Shown here: piece by piece, positions 33,111 to 45,014 of the stretch
Numbering within the stretch: position 1 is the first letter of the stretch
Layout: each line of letters begins with the position of its first letter
Source of the DNA: Antedon bifida
Taxonomy: Eukaryota; Echinodermata; Crinoidea; Comatulida; Antedonidae
Direction of reading: 5' to 3'
NCBI GenBank assembly: GCA_963402885.1
Contig: OY727101.1
Span: 10,178,917 to 10,242,916 of the forward strand
DNA: 64,000 bases
Position numbers and translations under genes: made by a program
The notes under the pieces: model-generated
Seen by the model: the letters and a program-made list of their open reading frames with translations, nothing else
Told to the model about the DNA's origin: nothing
Databases searched by the model: none

Positions 33111-33720
33111 CATAATAAATGTGAACTGAAGGCAGAGGAGGCGTTCCATAACTTTCTGCAATTGTTGGTTTTATTGTTATGTGAAATGTTTTGGCCTTCC
33201 GAAAAATGCATTTTTTGGACCTAGGTCAAAGGTCAAATGCTCAAAAAGTGCAATTCAGTGACCCCAAAAAGTCAACCCGTACATATATGGGCCTCGTGTC
33301 CTAGGACAGTAAATTACCCGTATGGGATACGGGCCACGTCTTCAAAAGGTTAAAATAATTTCAAATTTTATCCATGGGTTTTCACAGACTGGCTTATTGA
33401 GCTCAGTTAGTTTAGCTAAATGTAAATTATATATTAAAAACACCGGAACATGCCCTATTTCAGGAGTTCGAACTGCTACTTCCTGTGTAGAAAAAACGAT
33501 TCTTTTATGTAACCATATGGATGGGTCTGGGATTATTCCTCCCAGTGACAATTGTTCATGGGTCATAGTATTATGATTTATGTAAAGGATAAATATGGAT
33601 CTTGTAAATTTAAGATGTTACGTTATTATTACTATGTATTTTATTTATTTATCATTTCAGTCCTTGTTGAAATTGCCCCACGTGGGATAAATAAAGAATT
33701 TGAATTGAATTGATGATACC
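33111..33720 (+). repeat. Spacer ending in a retroposon 3' tail
   Basis: 33660-33715 reads GTCCTTGTTGAAATTGCCCC, then GGGATAAATAAAGAATTTGA, then ATTGAATTG repeats. This has the form of a LINE or SINE 3' end. The ORF at 33322-33576 has no family features. Confidence 0.5.
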
Positions 33721-33899
33721 GTTAACCGCAATAGAGTATAAATAATTTCTTATATTTACAGTTACACCCTAGAAGGAGTTCCTTAAACGAACTACTGCTG
33801 TTGCATATTATTTTACATACGTTTGACAAGTTTTCTCGATGCGGTTCAAATCAGCGGGGCTCACACCCGTCGTAGACGGGTACTAATTCTAGTATCTTA

Positions 33900-34310
33900 T
33901 ATAATATCTAGAATCTGAATTGTTTCATCAACCTAATTTAAACTACAACACTTTGTTCCAATCCAATTGGTGTTTGTCATACCAGACACCTTACACAAAT
34001 TAGTAACAATATTTAAACCAATCTCTATGCTTTCTTCGTTTGGTACAAAGAGCACAGTGTCATCTGCAATATGTGCACCTCTTCGTAGATATTATTATTA
34101 GGTAAAGATATACCTTTATAACCTGTATCATTTCTTATATTGCAAGCCATGACTTCCACAACAGGTATAAAGAGTAGCGCCGACAATGGGAAACCCTGTC
34201 TAATTCCATATTCCATTTCGAAACTTTCTAACGTCGAACCACTATTAATGGTAACACATTCTGTCCTATTATTTTGTTTGTAAATGGGTCTCTAGCGATA
34301 TTTCGAATTG
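33900..34310 (-). pseudogene. Non-LTR RT fragment, minus strand
   Basis: The minus strand reads GIRQGFPLSALLFIPVVEVM, then ACNIRNDTGYKGISL, then ILQMTLCSLY in a shifted context. This is the block just before the catalytic YADD in L1-like RTs. It is a short decayed piece. Confidence 0.65.
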
Positions 34311-34439
34311 ATCGCCATCGTCATCATTGGAATAATCAGAAGAATCAAAAGGATAATCAACAACTGCCTGTTCGAGATGTCGGATACTCTTTATAAAGGC
34401 GCTGACAAGCCAAACACTGGTTGCAACTTACTTCATAAA

Positions 34440-34670
34440 GGCTTTTGGCTCCATTGATCTATGATGTTCGATTGCCACGCTCTTACCAGACGCCATTCTC
34501 TGAATGGGTTACTCTTTCTTGTGGTGTCCCTCGGAACACCAACTTTGAAACAATTATATTTATTTTTTGTAATTAATGATGCTTCTGACAATGCCCAATT
34601 ATTCAAATTTAAGTATGTTGACGATCAAAGCTTTGTTGAGGTCCGTCGTGTTGATCATCCTACTTAAATA
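34440..34670 (+). pseudogene. Non-LTR RT fragment with YVDD box, plus strand
   Basis: VVSLGTPTLKQLYLFFVIND then FKFKYVDDQSFVEVRR resembles the RT segment GTxLGPxLFxxxIND ... KYVDD. The flanks are decayed. Confidence 0.55.
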
Positions 34671-35501
34671 TGTTGATTCGGACATTTACGTTCTATACAA
34701 CTATATGCCAACTTTATAACAAATATTTAAAGCCATGAATTACAAGTTTATTTTAAAATCACCCGCCCGTCCCTCCAAACTTAGTCATGAGGATGGGTGG
34801 TAGAATGCTGGATTTAGTTCCCGAAATAAAAAATGATTGGTATTCATATTCAAGGCAATTTTAAAGTGGGATATAATTATTGTTTGTAATATGTTTTCTA
34901 ATAGTAGTCCTGAAGGATCTATTGGTCGTTTAGCTTGTCTTCTGTGGACAAAAAATCAGTCAAATCCGTCGCTATTAGTCGAGGTAGACGTGTTTCAGTC
35001 ACAGATTTAGTTCATTTTCTGAATTAAAATGACGACCAAAGTATGAGTATGATGGGAAATAGGGTCATGACTCTTTCATTATCGTATGTCGCACATCTGC
35101 GACACTGAAGCTGGTAGGTACCACCAGCAACATTATTACAGTACATTATGTTATTTGGGTTAATAATTACGTAAAATATGAAATAATAGTTGATGCTGCT
35201 TTAGCTTGTCTGTTCCGAACGAATAACGAAATAAAAATGATGAAATTCCGTCTGGATTTAGTAGAAGTAGTAGTAGAAGTAGTGACTTAGTCACATATTA
35301 GTTAAAACGATGACCAAATAATACGGCTTAGGGTCATATTTGTTTTGGTTACTAATTAACCAAAAAATCAAACTCTTTCAACAACAAAATATTTTATTTA
35401 AAGGCATTGACTTTTTGCAACGCGATTTCACTTTCTAAAATCATTAAATTGTATTTTGCAATTTGGATTTATTGTATTTCGTAATTATATTGATGTTTAG
35501 G
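34671..35501. other. Upstream region of METTL27-like copy 2
   Basis: AT-rich; GTAGTAGAAGTAGT runs near 35262-35283. No core promoter was identified. TGATGTTTAGG just before the ATG resembles a splice acceptor, as in copy 1. Confidence 0.35.
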
Positions 35502-38500
35502 ATGACGACTGAGCCTGCACCGTACGGTCATGAAGATACCAACACAGACGATAGACCGTCGCGCTTCAAAAAGGCAATATCTGGAGGCTTCAGTGTTACT
35601 GAGAAGATTGCACACTACGATGCATGGGCAAATACATATGACGAGGTATAATATTGTGAAGATAATGGGCGCAATTTATTAGCGTTTGTTAAAACGCGCG
35701 AGAGACAATTTTAAGTCTGTATATAGATAATCTGACAGAATTACTTTCTGGAGTATAGTCGAAGAATAGCCTCGGAAGCATAATACATTTATATTATACT
35801 TTTTCCTTTTAAGGATATGAGGTCATATGGTTTTACCGGACCGGAAATAGCCGTTGAATATATGAAGAGGTATTTTAAAGATACCAACGGCAAATATTTG
35901 GACTGTGGAGCCGGTACTGGACTTTTAGGTGTACACGTACGTTTTTTTACTCTTCTTAGATGTAGTCCTAAACATAATTGTTACTATTAAAAACTTAACA
36001 GAAAAAAATTACAAAACCTTTTCTTTTAAAGGGGCATTCCACAGTATTCGGTCCGTGGGTTTAAAAATTTCATTTACTGATTTTGATGTAACTCTTGGCC
36101 ATTTCTCAAAGTAGACATGTTGAAGTTTATTAAATAACATTTTTTTTATTTTTCTGATATTGATTTTTTAAGTTATTGAATATTAAATATGAAAAAGTCA
36201 TATTTGGCGTTACGGACGGGACATTTTTAATCCTATTTATTTCATAAACTATGCATCTTAATATTGTTTTTTCAACAGATATAGTTAATTTATGTCTCAA
36301 TAATACATAATCAAGTAAATTTTGTTTATTAATTTCATACATCCATTTTAAATTCATAAATGTCCCGTCCGCGACGTTTTAGGCGGTTTTTTTACATTTA
36401 TTTTAAAAGTAATGATGCAAAAATCTTGATATTTCATTTTCTCCTCCTGAGGACTATATCTCATTATATTATGAACAAATTTTTGGAAAATTTTAGATTT
36501 TGATGAAAATATCATATTTCAATAATATATTGTTACGGACGGGACATTTTTGTTACGGACGGGACATATCATTTAAATCCTAATTATTTCACAAACCATG
36601 CATCTTTTAAACATTTTTTTGCCAGATATAGTTACTCTATGTCCCTATTGTACATATTCAAGCATTTAATAACACATATTTTGTTTATTAAATTTCATAT
36701 ATACATTTCAAAATTCATAATTGTCCCATCCGCGACATTTTAATAGTAGTTTTATGGTGTTTTTTACATTTCAGTTAAAAGTATTGATACCACAATTTAA
36801 TATTTTGTTTTCTCCTTTTAAAACTATATGCAATACATTATAAACAAATATTTTGAAACTTTTGGTGAAAATATCATATTCAAAAATATATTGATGACAT
36901 TTTTCGTAGGCACGGGACAGACATTTTTGTTAAGGACGGCACATCATTTAAATCCTTTTTATTTCATAATAAAACCATGCATCTTGTTAACATTTTTGCC
37001 CATAAATATACTGCAGTTACTTTTTTTTTAAAGTAAGCTCCAATTATTCATAATAAAGTATTTTATTAAAATTGTTTATTAATTTCATACTTGCATTTCA
37101 AAATTCATAATTGTTACTTCTGAGACATTTCGATTGGGGGTTTTTCCTCATTTGTGTTTATTGAAGTAATGGCTTTAAAATTGTTATTTAATTCCTAATT
37201 TTAAATCTTAATTTTCAACTCCTAAGGATATTAAATTGCAATAGATTTAAACAAGTTTTTTAAAACTTGTATTTTTTTATTAAAAAAACATTACCATCAA
37301 AATTTATTGAATGTTACGGATGGGACATTTTTTTATGGATGTGATGACAATATTGTAAGAATTAAAAAGTGTTTTTGTACTGTAGGCTGAAAAGTACTGT
37401 ACAAAGGTGTTAACTGTTGTTTATTAATCACAAAACATTGTGGTCTGTATTTAAAATAACAATCCACAAAAGAACAATACCTAAATCCAAAACAACATGA
37501 CCAGTATGAATGGGAGTATTGGGTGCGGTCATCGCTTTGTAGATTTCATTCTTTGGTGAATTTGCAACCAAGAACCTTTTATAAATCAGATACTAAATAA
37601 TTAAGATTGAATTTTAATAGAAGTAGGCCTACAGTTATTAAATCCAAGCAAGGATAGAAGGAAATTTCAGATGCAACTTGGATCCACTAACAAATTCAGA
37701 CGTCAAACGCCAACGCCAATTTTTAAAGATTCGCCTTAAATGTGTTAATATCTTGAAGTCTTGTTTAATATGCCAAGCATAACTTTTATATTAGTGTAAA
37801 TAAATATTTTGAGAACATTTACAATATTGCTTCTCGTTCTAACTCTTCGAATAATTAATTTTATAAATAATATTTCATATTTATGAATTTTAATATTTTC
37901 ACTTGACATAAACTTTTAAACAGTGTTTCAAAGGTTGAATTATATTTTGATTTGTAAATAAAAGATTACATTGATGTAAAAAACTTATTTTAAAATTTTT
38001 TTAATAGCAAAATTATACAATTTTTTAACGTGGACAAAGTTGTCCTGTCCGCGACGTTAGAAATGTCCCGTCCGTAACGACATATAAATCATATTTATTA
38101 ATAAATTTTCAGTTCAATTTTTATAATTAACATTCAGTTATCTAAAACAACTATCTGGCAACATAATAATACAAAACAAATTTTAAAATCTCTTTTAAAT
38201 GAGGAGAAATATTACAATACGTAAACCTTCTCAAAAGTCATGTCCATTTACCGTCCCATCCGCGACGCATACAATTTTCATAATAAAATTTTTTGTGTAT
38301 AGTCTTTTTTCTTTTTTTGACTTTCATAATAAACATTGGCCATATATGTATACATTTATTCTACTTTGAATTTTGTATTCTTTTTTATTTCTAAGATTTG
38401 TCTAGTTATATTCTCAAAAATGTCCCGTCCGTAACAAAAAAATACTGTGGAATGCCCCTAAAACGGGTTCACAACTCACTTTACAGTTACGTGAAGTTAG

Positions 38501-39873
38501 ATTAATATAATCTAAGTTGAATTTCTATTCCTTGTTGACTAGATTAAGGAGTTGGGGTACACAGACTTCCACGCACTCGATGCATCCAGCGTGGCACTGG
38601 AGAAAGCAAAATCCAGACAAGCATATACTAAATTTATTGAAGAATTCATTACTACAGGGAAACTTAGCATAGAAACAGGTATGACAGTTAGTAGCAGAGA
38701 GATGAGCAGACTTTGTTTAGTCGTTTAGGTCTACCTACATTTCCTATTTAATATGGATTTAGTTGTGAGACTCGCTTCTAGATTCTAATCACTTCCCGAG
38801 AAAACCTGGAAAATATGGTTTTGGAGTTGCTGACAACAAAGTTTTTTTTTGCTTCCCATGTCAGAATGTAAAAAGCGACAATAACTTTCCTTTCCCGAAT
38901 TCTAGATACATATGATGGTTTAGTCTGCTGTGGTTGTTTTGTTCCTGGACATTTAGAACCAGATTGTGTTGAAGATTGGTGCCGTATTGTTAAACCAGGT
39001 AACGATACATTGATGTGTTAGGCTTTATCTGAGTATATATAACTAATATTTTAATAGCCCTTAGATTTTGGAAAATTTGGAGCATTTAATAAATTATGAT
39101 GACTACGTCACCTAATTAGAAATTCCATCGCGTTATGCACCCTACTTCATGTGGTTTCCCTTCTACGACTGTATGTTTTATGTCAGTTTGATCATGATGT
39201 AGACACATAACTATTGAAATATTCACATTAATGTAACTTATCTGAACCTGCAATCCGTATATTTGGTCAGCCATGTTCTCGTCACTGCAAAGTTATTCTG
39301 TGAATAATTTTCTATTTTGAGAAAAGCGATTAACTACATTTTTTTTCGAAATTGAGATTTTTGTCTTATTTATTGACCAGTTATCCTAAAATATGTCTAT
39401 AAATATGAAATTTATAATAATAATTATTATTATAATATAGAAATATTTTGACAAAAGTCCTCAACTACAGAAGTTGACCAATCAGATAACAGTATGATGA
39501 ATATATAATGATTCAAAATTATTGCTCTTAGGAGAAAAGTCTTTTTCATATATTTTGTAATTTTAGCAAAATTTTGTAAAATTAGCTTTTTGTCGATACC
39601 CTTTTTCTCAAAGTACAGCAGTATTGATTTTCATGTTGAAGCTCTATTCCATTTTAATAATGAATATTTTCGTTTGCTTTATTAGGTGGAATTGTGTTCA
39701 TTGTGTTGTGCCAACGATGGCTATCGCAAGAACCAGCTTACAACGAAGGCAAACTTGAGGGTGCCTTCCAGAAACGTGTCGACGAAGGCAAATGGAAGTT
39801 AGTTGTTAGAGAACAGAGAGATAAATATCTAACCGAGGATGTAGCAGAAGTATTTGTTTTTAAAGTGAAATAA
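35502..39873 (+). CDS. METTL27-like methyltransferase, copy 2
   Basis: Five exons: 35502-35645, 35814-35936, 38543-38678, 38906-38998, 39686-39873. The phases match copy 1 exactly; the product is 227 aa. Motif I is YLDCGAGTGLLGVH, the acidic-loop segment is FHALDASSVALEKAK, and the last exon starts GGIVFIVLCQRWL. Exon 4 encodes the same peptide as copy 1, and its base changes are all synonymous, so both copies look to be under purifying selection. Exon 1 diverges most (SGGFSVTEKIAHYDAWANTYDE). Intron 2 is enlarged by a 2.4-kb DNA transposon (36031-38458). An AATAAA at 39966-39971 could serve polyadenylation. The substrate is unknown. Confidence 0.85.
36031..38458. mobile_element. 2.4-kb non-autonomous DNA transposon, copy 2
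   Basis: Same family as 2238-4664, reversed. The ends are GGGGCATTCCACAGTATT and its complement; TAAA flanks it at 36027-36030 and 38459-38462. Nearly the whole length matches copy 1, including the GTTACGGACGGGACA boxes. It sits in an intron of a gene whose coding sequence is intact. Confidence 0.9.
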
Positions 39874-40634
39874 CAAATGTGTAACACGTCATGTCAATAA
39901 TTTAGATATTAGTCATATATATTTTAGAAACTTTGAAAATGATGAAATCTGTGAGAGCTAAACAAAATAAAATTCTGGGCTGGGCTTTCATGGTTGGTAT
40001 GTTCGATTGGCTCTAAATACTGAAATTACTAACAATTTAGGAAAGTTTCTTCTAGTTCGATTCTTATTTAGAAATTGTGTATAATTATATATTGTACACC
40101 GTTGAAATGTATTAATTTAATCAATCAGATGAATATAAAAGTTCGGAAAAGGAATGAATGAACAAAATATGGAATTGATTGATCTTGTGGTTTCTTAGCT
40201 TAATGTCATCAAGTGATCTATGCACAAAAGTAAAAAACAGTTATTATAACACCTGCAGTTATTTCTTTTTCAAATAGGCCTCTAAACAAAACAAATTCAA
40301 TATTCTCATTTTTTGAAAAAAAAATGCAGTTTCTATAATTATGGATAAAACAGGAATGTATTTTAGGGTAGTAGGCCTACTTACTGTAAGTTAGTACTTG
40401 TATGTTGTGCCATATCAAAACACAATACATTAATATTACAAGCACAAACACCTTATATATCGTATCAACATACATTCCACATACTGTAATCAAATGTGAG
40501 CAATGGCATAAATGCACATTTTTTTTATCAAAAATATAGCTAAAAACTAAAATGTCCGGCCAACTAAAAGGTAATTAAATGGACAACCACATTTATAAAG
40601 ACATTTCTAAAAAAATAAAGCAGGAGTTCGGAAT
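39874..40634. other. 3' flank of METTL27-like copy 2
   Basis: AT-rich with an AATAAA at 39966. No other gene was recognised. Confidence 0.4.
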
Positions 40635-40999
40635 CAGGGCCGTAGCCAGGATCTGTCAAGGGGGGGTTCGGAAACTAAGTATTTGGGTCACTGCCCCGCG
40701 CCACCCCAACCCGGTGGGGTCTGAGGCGAATTTTGTTAAATGACACCCCTTGATGGCCGGAAATGGTACTCTCGCCCATAACATTCATGATAAATGGCAC
40801 CTCTAATTGGCCGGAAAAAACACTCTCATGCAGCATGCTACCATTGAACAAAACTTTTTTCCTCCTCCTCACACACGTGGACTATTTAAAGGACGATAAC
40901 ATTTGTTGCCGTATCTTAGATGCGCGTGCCCTGTGTGCGGAACCACCGCCGATTGTTTGATCATTCACTCGGTATTTTGTTTTGCGTTCAAGTTACAAG

Positions 41000-41019
41000 C
41001 CCCCCCCCCCCCCCCCCCA
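41000..41019. repeat. Poly-C run
   Basis: About 20 consecutive C, rare in this AT-rich window; the length may be uncertain in the assembly. Confidence 0.8.
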
Positions 41020-42670
41020 AAAAAGCACAATTTGGGTGAGAAGGCAAATTCAATGCTTATTATAGCCAGGGGCGGACCCAGGGGTGTTTTCCTTGTGACC
41101 CGGACAACACCCTTAATTTCATACTAAATGTTGTTTCTGCCACTAAATTAAAATTGAGTTCCATTTCATCGCATACAATATCCATCCGGACCCGGAACTT
41201 GATAGGCTTAGTCATAAAGTAGTTACAGAGTTGCAGGGCATTTTATCATTGTTGAAGGTTTTGATATTAGCCTAATTGTTAAAACGACCTTCACAACCAA
41301 AATATTTCTTTGTAATAAAATTTATTTTAAATGGAACGCTATAAAAATAATTCCTCTGCTTCATCAGAGCATGAATACCTAATAACCAGACAAGAACGTA
41401 TCTTTATTACGTTTTACTATCAATCCATTTTCATATCACGCAATCCATTTTTCAACAATATAGTATAACAATAACATTTTGATTGAATAGTGAGGGATTA
41501 GTTACAGTTTGACTTTGAATAAACCATTGGTAATTTACTGAAAATCCAAAATGAACTTGTGTTATAATACAAACAATATTATTCAATCAAAGAAACGCTC
41601 TACTACACATGCTACACATGAGAAATAGATGTCGGTCGATAAACTTCTGACGACGACTGAAACAACGACAATCAGCTAAATGTTAGTGATTCTATTTCAT
41701 CTCTGGCTTGTTACATTTTTCATGACACATTACCGGACTCCCCCCTCCTCTCGCAATGAACTACAGTACAGATCTTCCCTATCTAGGCTCGTGTATGTAG
41801 CATACTATGCTATTCACAAATTACCCACGCATAGCAGTGTTACTAGAGCCACCACAGATTACCTCTAATGGATCAATCATTCACACATGAATTCAAAAAT
41901 TCATCGACAAACGAAATATAGCCTATATTCATTCCTTTTAAATATTAGGCATATTGCCAAGGCTAATAATCGATTTGTCCATAATTATTGCGTTTTGCCG
42001 GGGGTTTTCATAATCTAAGGCCAATTTTTTGGCCAAATCATAATTGTGCGTATAGTTTTGTATTTCCGATGCGTGTAGTACCCTATTTATCTTCATTTCC
42101 GTACGTTCGTAAATATTAGGCCGAATTTCCGTAGTAATTTATAGACGTTCCGAAATTTGAACCGTGTTATACCGGTAGCAAAGCAAAGTTTGCTTCTTTC
42201 ATGTCCTATCATTATTTTCTTTGTTTTATTTGAAGTGTGGTTTAAAACAACACTTTTGTAAAGTTTATAGTGGATAAATAAAAATGAATTTTTGGAAATT
42301 GTGGTTTTAACATCTGACTTTATTTAGCATTTTTAAATGAATTAAAATTCCAAATTATACAATTTAACCTTTTGCTCAATATATTTATAGCAACAGCTTC
42401 ATATTTTTTGTATAACTTTTTAAAATTATTATTTGATAATTAATTTACATTAATTGAGTACAGTTATTAGAATGTATTACCGTACCAAAAGTACCTTCAT
42501 CGGGGACTTCCATGTGACGTTCGCATTGAACGATAAAAAATTTATCATGAATTTTATGTGCGAGAGTACCATTTACGGCCATCTAGGGGTGTCATTTAAC
42601 AATTTGCTTGCTCAAATACTCAGTGTCTACAGCCCTGGAGTCTTTGGGCAGCCCTCTTAAAATGGTTTAC

Positions 42671-43160
42671 GATGAAATCGGTCGCGTCTGAAATCGGTCG
42701 CGTTTGAAATCGGTCGCGATAAAATCAACTTCCGGTATTTTATATGGCGCGCCGCTAGAGCTATACTTTTGATGATATCGGTCGCGTTTGAAATCGGTCG
42801 CGCTATTTTTTATGGATCGAGCGGGATGCATGCTAGAGCGGGATATACATTTTTCGTTTATATAGATTTAATTGATATTTTTTAGGAACTAGATTATTTA
42901 TGTGGATATTTTTTACTTGGTTAATAAATATTTATTATCAATCATTAAATAATTTTTTTTTTTGTATTTCACAGGTCTCGGAGAAGGATTGTGTCTTTTC
43001 AAAATGGCCATTTCTAAACACGTTTAAATATTATATATTAATTAGGCATAATGTTATATTAGGCATATAATAATTTACCTCTATTTATATGTACTGTAAT
43101 TAATATATTATATAGAGAATATACGTCTGTCGTGTCTTTTATTATGCAAACAATTACGTA
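42671..43160. repeat. Left long terminal inverted repeat
   Basis: It starts with three units of TGAAATCGGTCGCGTT, then ACTTCCGGTATTTT, GGCGCGCCGCTAGAGC, two more units, and AT-rich sequence to ATTACGTA. It differs from the right arm by a few bases and a duplicated ATTAGGCATA. Confidence 0.9.
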
Positions 43161-44207
43161 AAAGAGAACAATTTATTTAAAAACAATAATGTTTACAATA
43201 TAGCCCGTAAAGCCAGCGTATCTATTTTTATACTTATGCATACTGTGGCAGATTATATATCCATGTCGTTAACAACATACTATTCGATCACCTTATTTTT
43301 ATTTCTATTTTATTAATTTCCGTTATGTAGGATATTATTAGGTGTATAATGATTATTGTTGAGGCAAATCACGTGTATATTTTTATTTCTAATGTTTAAA
43401 ATAGTTTTTAGTAAAATGATCATTATATGCGGATGGTTAAAAGGCGAGAATACTGAAATAAACCCCCGAACAAGCCATATCGGTGATGCGCCTTCTATGA
43501 TCGTGCAGCTGTTTCCTCTAACAATACGTTATTTTGCTGACGGGGTTTCCCCTTTTTCAAAAACACGCACTTGTTAGTGTGTCAAACCATGGACAAAACA
43601 CGTCCGATCGTTGTCCATGGCGAGTAAAGATGACGTCTAGGCCTATTACTAATAACCATACGTTTGAAACGTCTAGAGGCCTCCTGCACGTGTTTTTGTG
43701 AAACGATCCAATGAGCTATAGATGCTCGACGCGATTATGAGATCATGTTCATTCATTAATTCATTCTTTATTTAGCCTTTAAAATCGAACCAAATCAAGA
43801 CACGTGGAAATATAAGGAGGCAAGGATAATCAAAAGCAATTAAAGTCGCTGTAGCTCACAGGCTTGCTTATCCATAATAATTCCGAATAAAGCACTTTTT
43901 CTATAATTTACGTATATACGTCGGCGATACTATAGATTTTAATTTGAATATCTTTTATTTCTTCATTTATAATAATCATTTAATGTAAATAAGTAAGTGC
44001 AACTCAGTGTCTCACATTCGTACGCCGTTCGTAAATCTAAATGTTTAAAAATCAGTGCAGATTACCTCTTTGAGAATCGTGTCCACCTTTATTATCCATA
44101 CATTATTATTCTCATATCTATCATTGTACATCATAGTCCTACTGTAGGCCGGTAGATTGATTTATAACGGCATATTATCTATATATTTTATTAATATCCT
44201 AAAACCA

Positions 44208-44674
44208 TACGTAATTGTTTGCATAATAATAGATACGACAGACGTATATTCTCTATATAATATATTAATTACAGTACATATAAATAGAGGTAAATTATTA
44301 TATGCCTAATATAATATTTAAACGTGTTTAGAAATGGCCATTTTGAAAAGACACAGTCCTTCTCCGAGACCTGTGAAATACAAAAAAAAAATTAATTTAA
44401 TGATTGATAATAAATATTTATTAACCAAGTAAAAAATATCCACATAAATAATCTAGTTCCTAAAAAATATCAATTAAATCTATATAAACGAAAAATGTAT
44501 ATCCCGCTCTAGCATACATCCCGCTCGATCCATACAAAATAGCGCGACCGATTTCAAACGCGACCGATATAATCAAAAGTATAGCTCTAGCGGCGCGCCA
44601 TACAAAATACCGGAAGTTGATTTTATCGCGACCGATTTCAAACGCGACCGATTTCAAGCGCGACCGATTTCATC
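44208..44674. repeat. Right long terminal inverted repeat
   Basis: Reverse complement of 42671-43160, ending AACGCGACCGATTTCA units and CATC. The minus-strand ORF at 44460-44657 is an artefact of the repeat. Confidence 0.9.
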
Positions 44675-45014
44675 TGACACCCTTAAAATAGTCTTGCGAC
44701 TGCCCCTGATAGCTCTATCTATATTTATTTACAGCAATTTGTTGAGGAAACTAAATATATCAATGTAAATAGGTGGTATTGATACAGTTGAGTAGGCCTA
44801 CGTATCGGCTGGTGGTCTAGAAAAAAATAATCGAATGCTATAGGCCTAATGTAAACTACAGTACATGATACCATAGATATTATAGTGTAATATATTAAAT
44901 TCACTATAATCCTCTATGATGATGATGATACATTATACTTCATAGAACAGGGTTCGCTGTAAAGGGGGGTTCGCCCGAACCATAAAAACCCCCCCTGGCT
45001 ACGGGCCTGGGAAT

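Larger units (their letters stand above)
42666..44682. mobile_element. 2-kb foldback transposon with terminal repeats of about 470 bp
   Basis: It is nested inside the inner hAT-like element. Candidate 9-bp duplication TTAAAATGG / TTAAAATAG at 42657-42665 and 44683-44691 (one mismatch). Arms 42671-43160 and 44208-44674 are almost identical in inverted orientation and begin GATGAAATCGGTCGCG. Long arms and a 9-bp duplication suggest a Mutator-like element. The interior (43161-44207) has no transposase ORF but shares GGGGTTTCCCC-type and GTGCGTGTTTTT blocks with the element at 8552-10655. Confidence 0.85.
41067..44708. mobile_element. Inner hAT-like transposon with CAGGGGC ends
   Basis: The left end is CAGGGGCGGACCCAGG; the right end read in reverse is CAGGGGCAGTCGC. 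ATAGC flanks both (41062-41066, 44709-44713), again 5 bp. It sits wholly inside the outer element. A segment at 42570-42602 is the reverse of 40737-40771 in the outer element (GGGGTGTCATTTAAC), so the two families share subterminal sequence. No ORF of note between 41300 and 42650. Confidence 0.75.
40635..45009. mobile_element. Outer hAT-like transposon with CAGGGCCGTAGCCAGG end
   Basis: The left end is CAGGGCCGTAGCCAGG and the right end CCTGGCTACGGGCCTG. GGAAT flanks both (40630-40634, 45010-45014). Most of its interior is later insertions. CAGGG(G/C)CGTAGCCAGG-type ends are common in hAT-like non-autonomous elements, but those usually make 8-bp duplications; here I see 5. No transposase ORF. 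Confidence 0.75.

Noticed and set aside
32742-33161. Cys- or Met-rich repeat proteins
   Set aside because: Artefacts of the 21-bp minisatellite, present on both strands.
33322-33576. Plus-strand 84-aa ORF
   Set aside because: No domain, and an antisense ORF of similar size overlaps it; followed by a retroposon tail.
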